Positions 62,443 through 64,000 of a stretch of 64,000 bases of DNA are shown piece after piece (the stretch's first letter is position 1; every line of letters begins with the position of its first letter). The notes under the pieces were generated by a model. The model was given only the letters and a program-made list of their open reading frames with translations, did no database searches and had not been told where the DNA came from. Origin of the DNA: Enterocloster clostridioformis (GTDB lineage Bacteria; Bacillota; Clostridia; Lachnospirales; Lachnospiraceae); assembly GCF_020297485.1 (NCBI RefSeq), contig NZ_JAIWZC010000001.1, positions 3,596,001 to 3,660,000 of the forward strand. Direction: 5' to 3'. A program made the translations under genes and the position numbers.

Positions 62443-63735
62443 TCAGCCGACCCGCAATTTAAACTTCTGTACTTCCCGGTCGGAATCTACTTTTTCTATC
62501 ATGGCTCCCAGTCCCTGGAGCTTTTCTTCAAAACACTCATATCCGCGCTGGATATAACCGATTTCATCCACCACTGTATACCCGTCAGCGGCCAATCCCG
62601 CAATCACAAGGGCTGCTCCCGCTCTCAGGTCCGGTGCATTGACCTGGGCTCCTGTCAGGCGTTTTACGCCGTCTATAACAGCCACGTTGCCCTCTACCTT
62701 TATATTGCTGCCCATGCGGGCCAGCTCGTCCACATATTTGAATCTGTTCTCAAAAATACTCTCCGTCACCATACTGGTGCCGTTGGCCAGGACCAGGGCA
62801 ACCGACATCTGAGGCTGCATATCCGTAGGAAAGCCGGGATAAGGAAGGGTCTTTATATCCGTGTGTCTCTGGGAAGGTTTTCCCACCACGCGGACAGCGT
62901 CATCAAATTCAATCACCTCACAGCCTATCTCCGTCAGCTTGGCGGAAATGGCCTCCAGATGCTTGGGAATCACGTTCTTAACCATGATATCGCCTCTGGT
63001 GGCAGCCGCGGCGCACATGAACGTACCTGCCTCAATCTGGTCCGGTATAATGGAATACTCGGTTCCATGGAGACGGTTTACACCCCTGATACGAATTGTA
63101 TCAGTACCGGCTCCCTTTATATTGGCGCCCATGCTGTTTAAGAAGTTGGCAACATCTACAATATGGGGTTCCTTGGCAGCATTCTCCAGAATGGTCTGTC
63201 CCTCTGCCAGGGCTGCGGCCATCATGATATTAATAGTAGCTCCCACAGACACCACATCCAGATAAATGTGGCTTGCCACCAGGTCGATGGCATGGGCTAT
63301 GACAGCCCCGCGCTCAATGGTCACCTCAGCCCCCAATGCCCTGAATCCCTTGATATGCTGGTCAATGGGCCTGCTGCCGATATTGCATCCCCCTGGAAGG
63401 GGAACCTGCGCACTCTTATACTTGCCCAAAAGGGCTCCTATGAAATAGTAAGAAGCACGTATCCTGCGTATATACTCATCATCCACAGATACCTCGCTTA
63501 TATTGCTTCCGTTTATCTTTACAGTGTGTCGGTCAATCCTGTCAACCCTTGCACCAATTTCCTGAATCGCCTCTAACAGTACATTGATATCCCTTACATC
63601 CGGCAGATTATCAATCACCACATCATCGTCAGTCATGATAGAAGCAGCCAGTATTCCCAGTGCGGCATTCTTGGCTCCGCTTATGGTCACATCTCCCACC
63701 AGTGGATTCCCGCCTTTGATAATATATTGTTCCAT
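62443..63735 (-). CDS. murA: UDP-N-acetylglucosamine 1-carboxyvinyltransferase
   Basis: 430 residues. First committed step of peptidoglycan synthesis, transferring enolpyruvate from PEP. The PEP-attacking Cys lies in PLPGGCNIGSRPIDQH, so fosfomycin sensitivity is expected. KNAALGILAAS and PDLRAGAALVIAGLAADG are typical. Eubacteria often have two MurA; which copy this is cannot be told here. Confidence 0.95.
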   Translation of the reverse strand: MEQYIIKGGNPLVGDVTISGAKNAALGILAASIMTDDDVVIDNLPDVRDINVLLEAIQEIGARVDRIDRHTVKINGSNISEVSVDDEYIRRIRASYYFIGALLGKYKSAQVPLPGGCNIGSRPIDQHIKGFRALGAEVTIERGAVIAHAIDLVASHIYLDVVSVGATINIMMAAALAEGQTILENAAKEPHIVDVANFLNSMGANIKGAGTDTIRIRGVNRLHGTEYSIIPDQIEAGTFMCAAAATRGDIMVKNVIPKHLEAISAKLTEIGCEVIEFDDAVRVVGKPSQRHTDIKTLPYPGFPTDMQPQMSVALVLANGTSMVTESIFENRFKYVDELARMGSNIKVEGNVAVIDGVKRLTGAQVNAPDLRAGAALVIAGLAADGYTVVDEIGYIQRGYECFEEKLQGLGAMIEKVDSDREVQKFKLRVG

Positions 63736-63836
63736 TCCACACCTCTGATTTTTATTTAAACAAATCCAATATATAAGGAAAATACTCCTAAAGAAATCTT
63801 TAAAAATTTGTTCATATTTTATTTACATCTTCTTAG

Positions 63837-63864
63837 ATTATACCATAAGAATCAGATTTGTAAA
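63837..63864 (-). promoter_or_regulatory. Promoter of murA
   Basis: Minus strand TTTACA (63859-63864) and TATAAT (63837-63842), 16-bp spacer, about 100 bp before the start. Confidence 0.6.
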
Positions 63865-63898
63865 GTAAAACGAAAATGCACGCTCTAAAGTACACTGT

Positions 63899-64000
63899 CT
63901 ACTCCACTGCCAAAGCGCACAGAAAATCATTCTGCAGGTTCTTGAAATACTCTGTGGCATCATTCAGTCCCATCTTCTGTGTCTCCTGGGTCTGAGGATT
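63899..64000 (-). CDS. C-terminal end of an unidentified gene (cut by the window edge)
   Basis: 33 codons and a stop: MGLNDATEYFKNLQNDFLCA LAVE preceded by NPQTQETQK. Too short to identify. The reading frame is open to the end of the window. Confidence 0.4.
   Translation of the reverse strand, partial: NPQTQETQKMGLNDATEYFKNLQNDFLCALAVE

Noticed and set aside
62254..63141. A 295-codon open frame on the plus strand
   Set aside because: Shadow opposite murA and the transglutaminase-like gene; no recognisable protein.

Overview
The window looks like a chromosomal segment of a gut Lachnospiraceae species, most plausibly of the Enterocloster / [Clostridium] clostridioforme type. This is an inference from gene content (bifunctional adhE, cotJABC, paired glutamate dehydrogenases, an S-box metK, eukaryote-like NADP-isocitrate dehydrogenase), from moderate GC and from the mobile elements. 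No rRNA, CRISPR array or prophage was seen.

Positions 1-28,000 are accessory DNA, a pile-up of mobile elements on the remains of one or more integrative conjugative/mobilisable elements. From left to right: an IS630-type transposase split by a frameshift at a slippery heptamer; a second, intact IS630-type IS that cut an isochorismatase-family gene; a 93-bp palindrome; an IS91-like Y2 transposase with a tyrosine integrase; a winged-helix regulator; two Tn4451/4453-like modules (TnpW-like, large serine recombinase, TnpV), one broken and one nearly whole; a three-gene cargo operon (RhuM family, zinc-motif protein, acidic protein); a Cys-rich protein; a ParM/ParR-like pair and a DUF3847 protein; a recombinase-in-trio (RIT) element with two intact and one truncated tyrosine recombinase; an IS4-type IS; an AAA ATPase; an IS200; a class-C-like group II intron placed just after a terminator; an excisionase-like gene beside a tRNA-Arg 3' half (att site); an AbiEi/AbiEii pair with a palindromic operator; and decayed conjugation genes ending at an IS1182 remnant.

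Positions 28,200-64,000 are mostly core chromosome: a DUF4397 protein, a scrambled sugar-ABC region, icd, a trpB fragment, metY, an AraC regulator, NAD-type glutamate dehydrogenase, an aspartate-type aminotransferase with a divergent LysR gene, an orphan PPDK-like protein, cotJABC, GntR and DUF819 genes, a second terminator-located group II intron, NADP-type gdhA, a tRNA-Tyr, a broken slipin beside rtcB, a divergent WYL-regulator pair, adhE with a likely Rex site, metK with a SAM-I riboswitch, a LysM-containing 5'-nucleotidase, a transglutaminase-like protein and murA.

The core genes group around carbon and nitrogen flux (isocitrate to 2-oxoglutarate to glutamate and aspartate; fermentation through AdhE) and methionine/SAM supply (MetY, MetK). 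The points most worth a second look are the RIT element, the two introns sitting on terminators, the TGA that cuts a zinc-motif tail off the serine recombinase, the unassigned RhuM cargo operon, the rtcB/slipin/WYL neighbourhood, and the traces of deletion (AbiE fusion remnant, ATPase-permease chimera).
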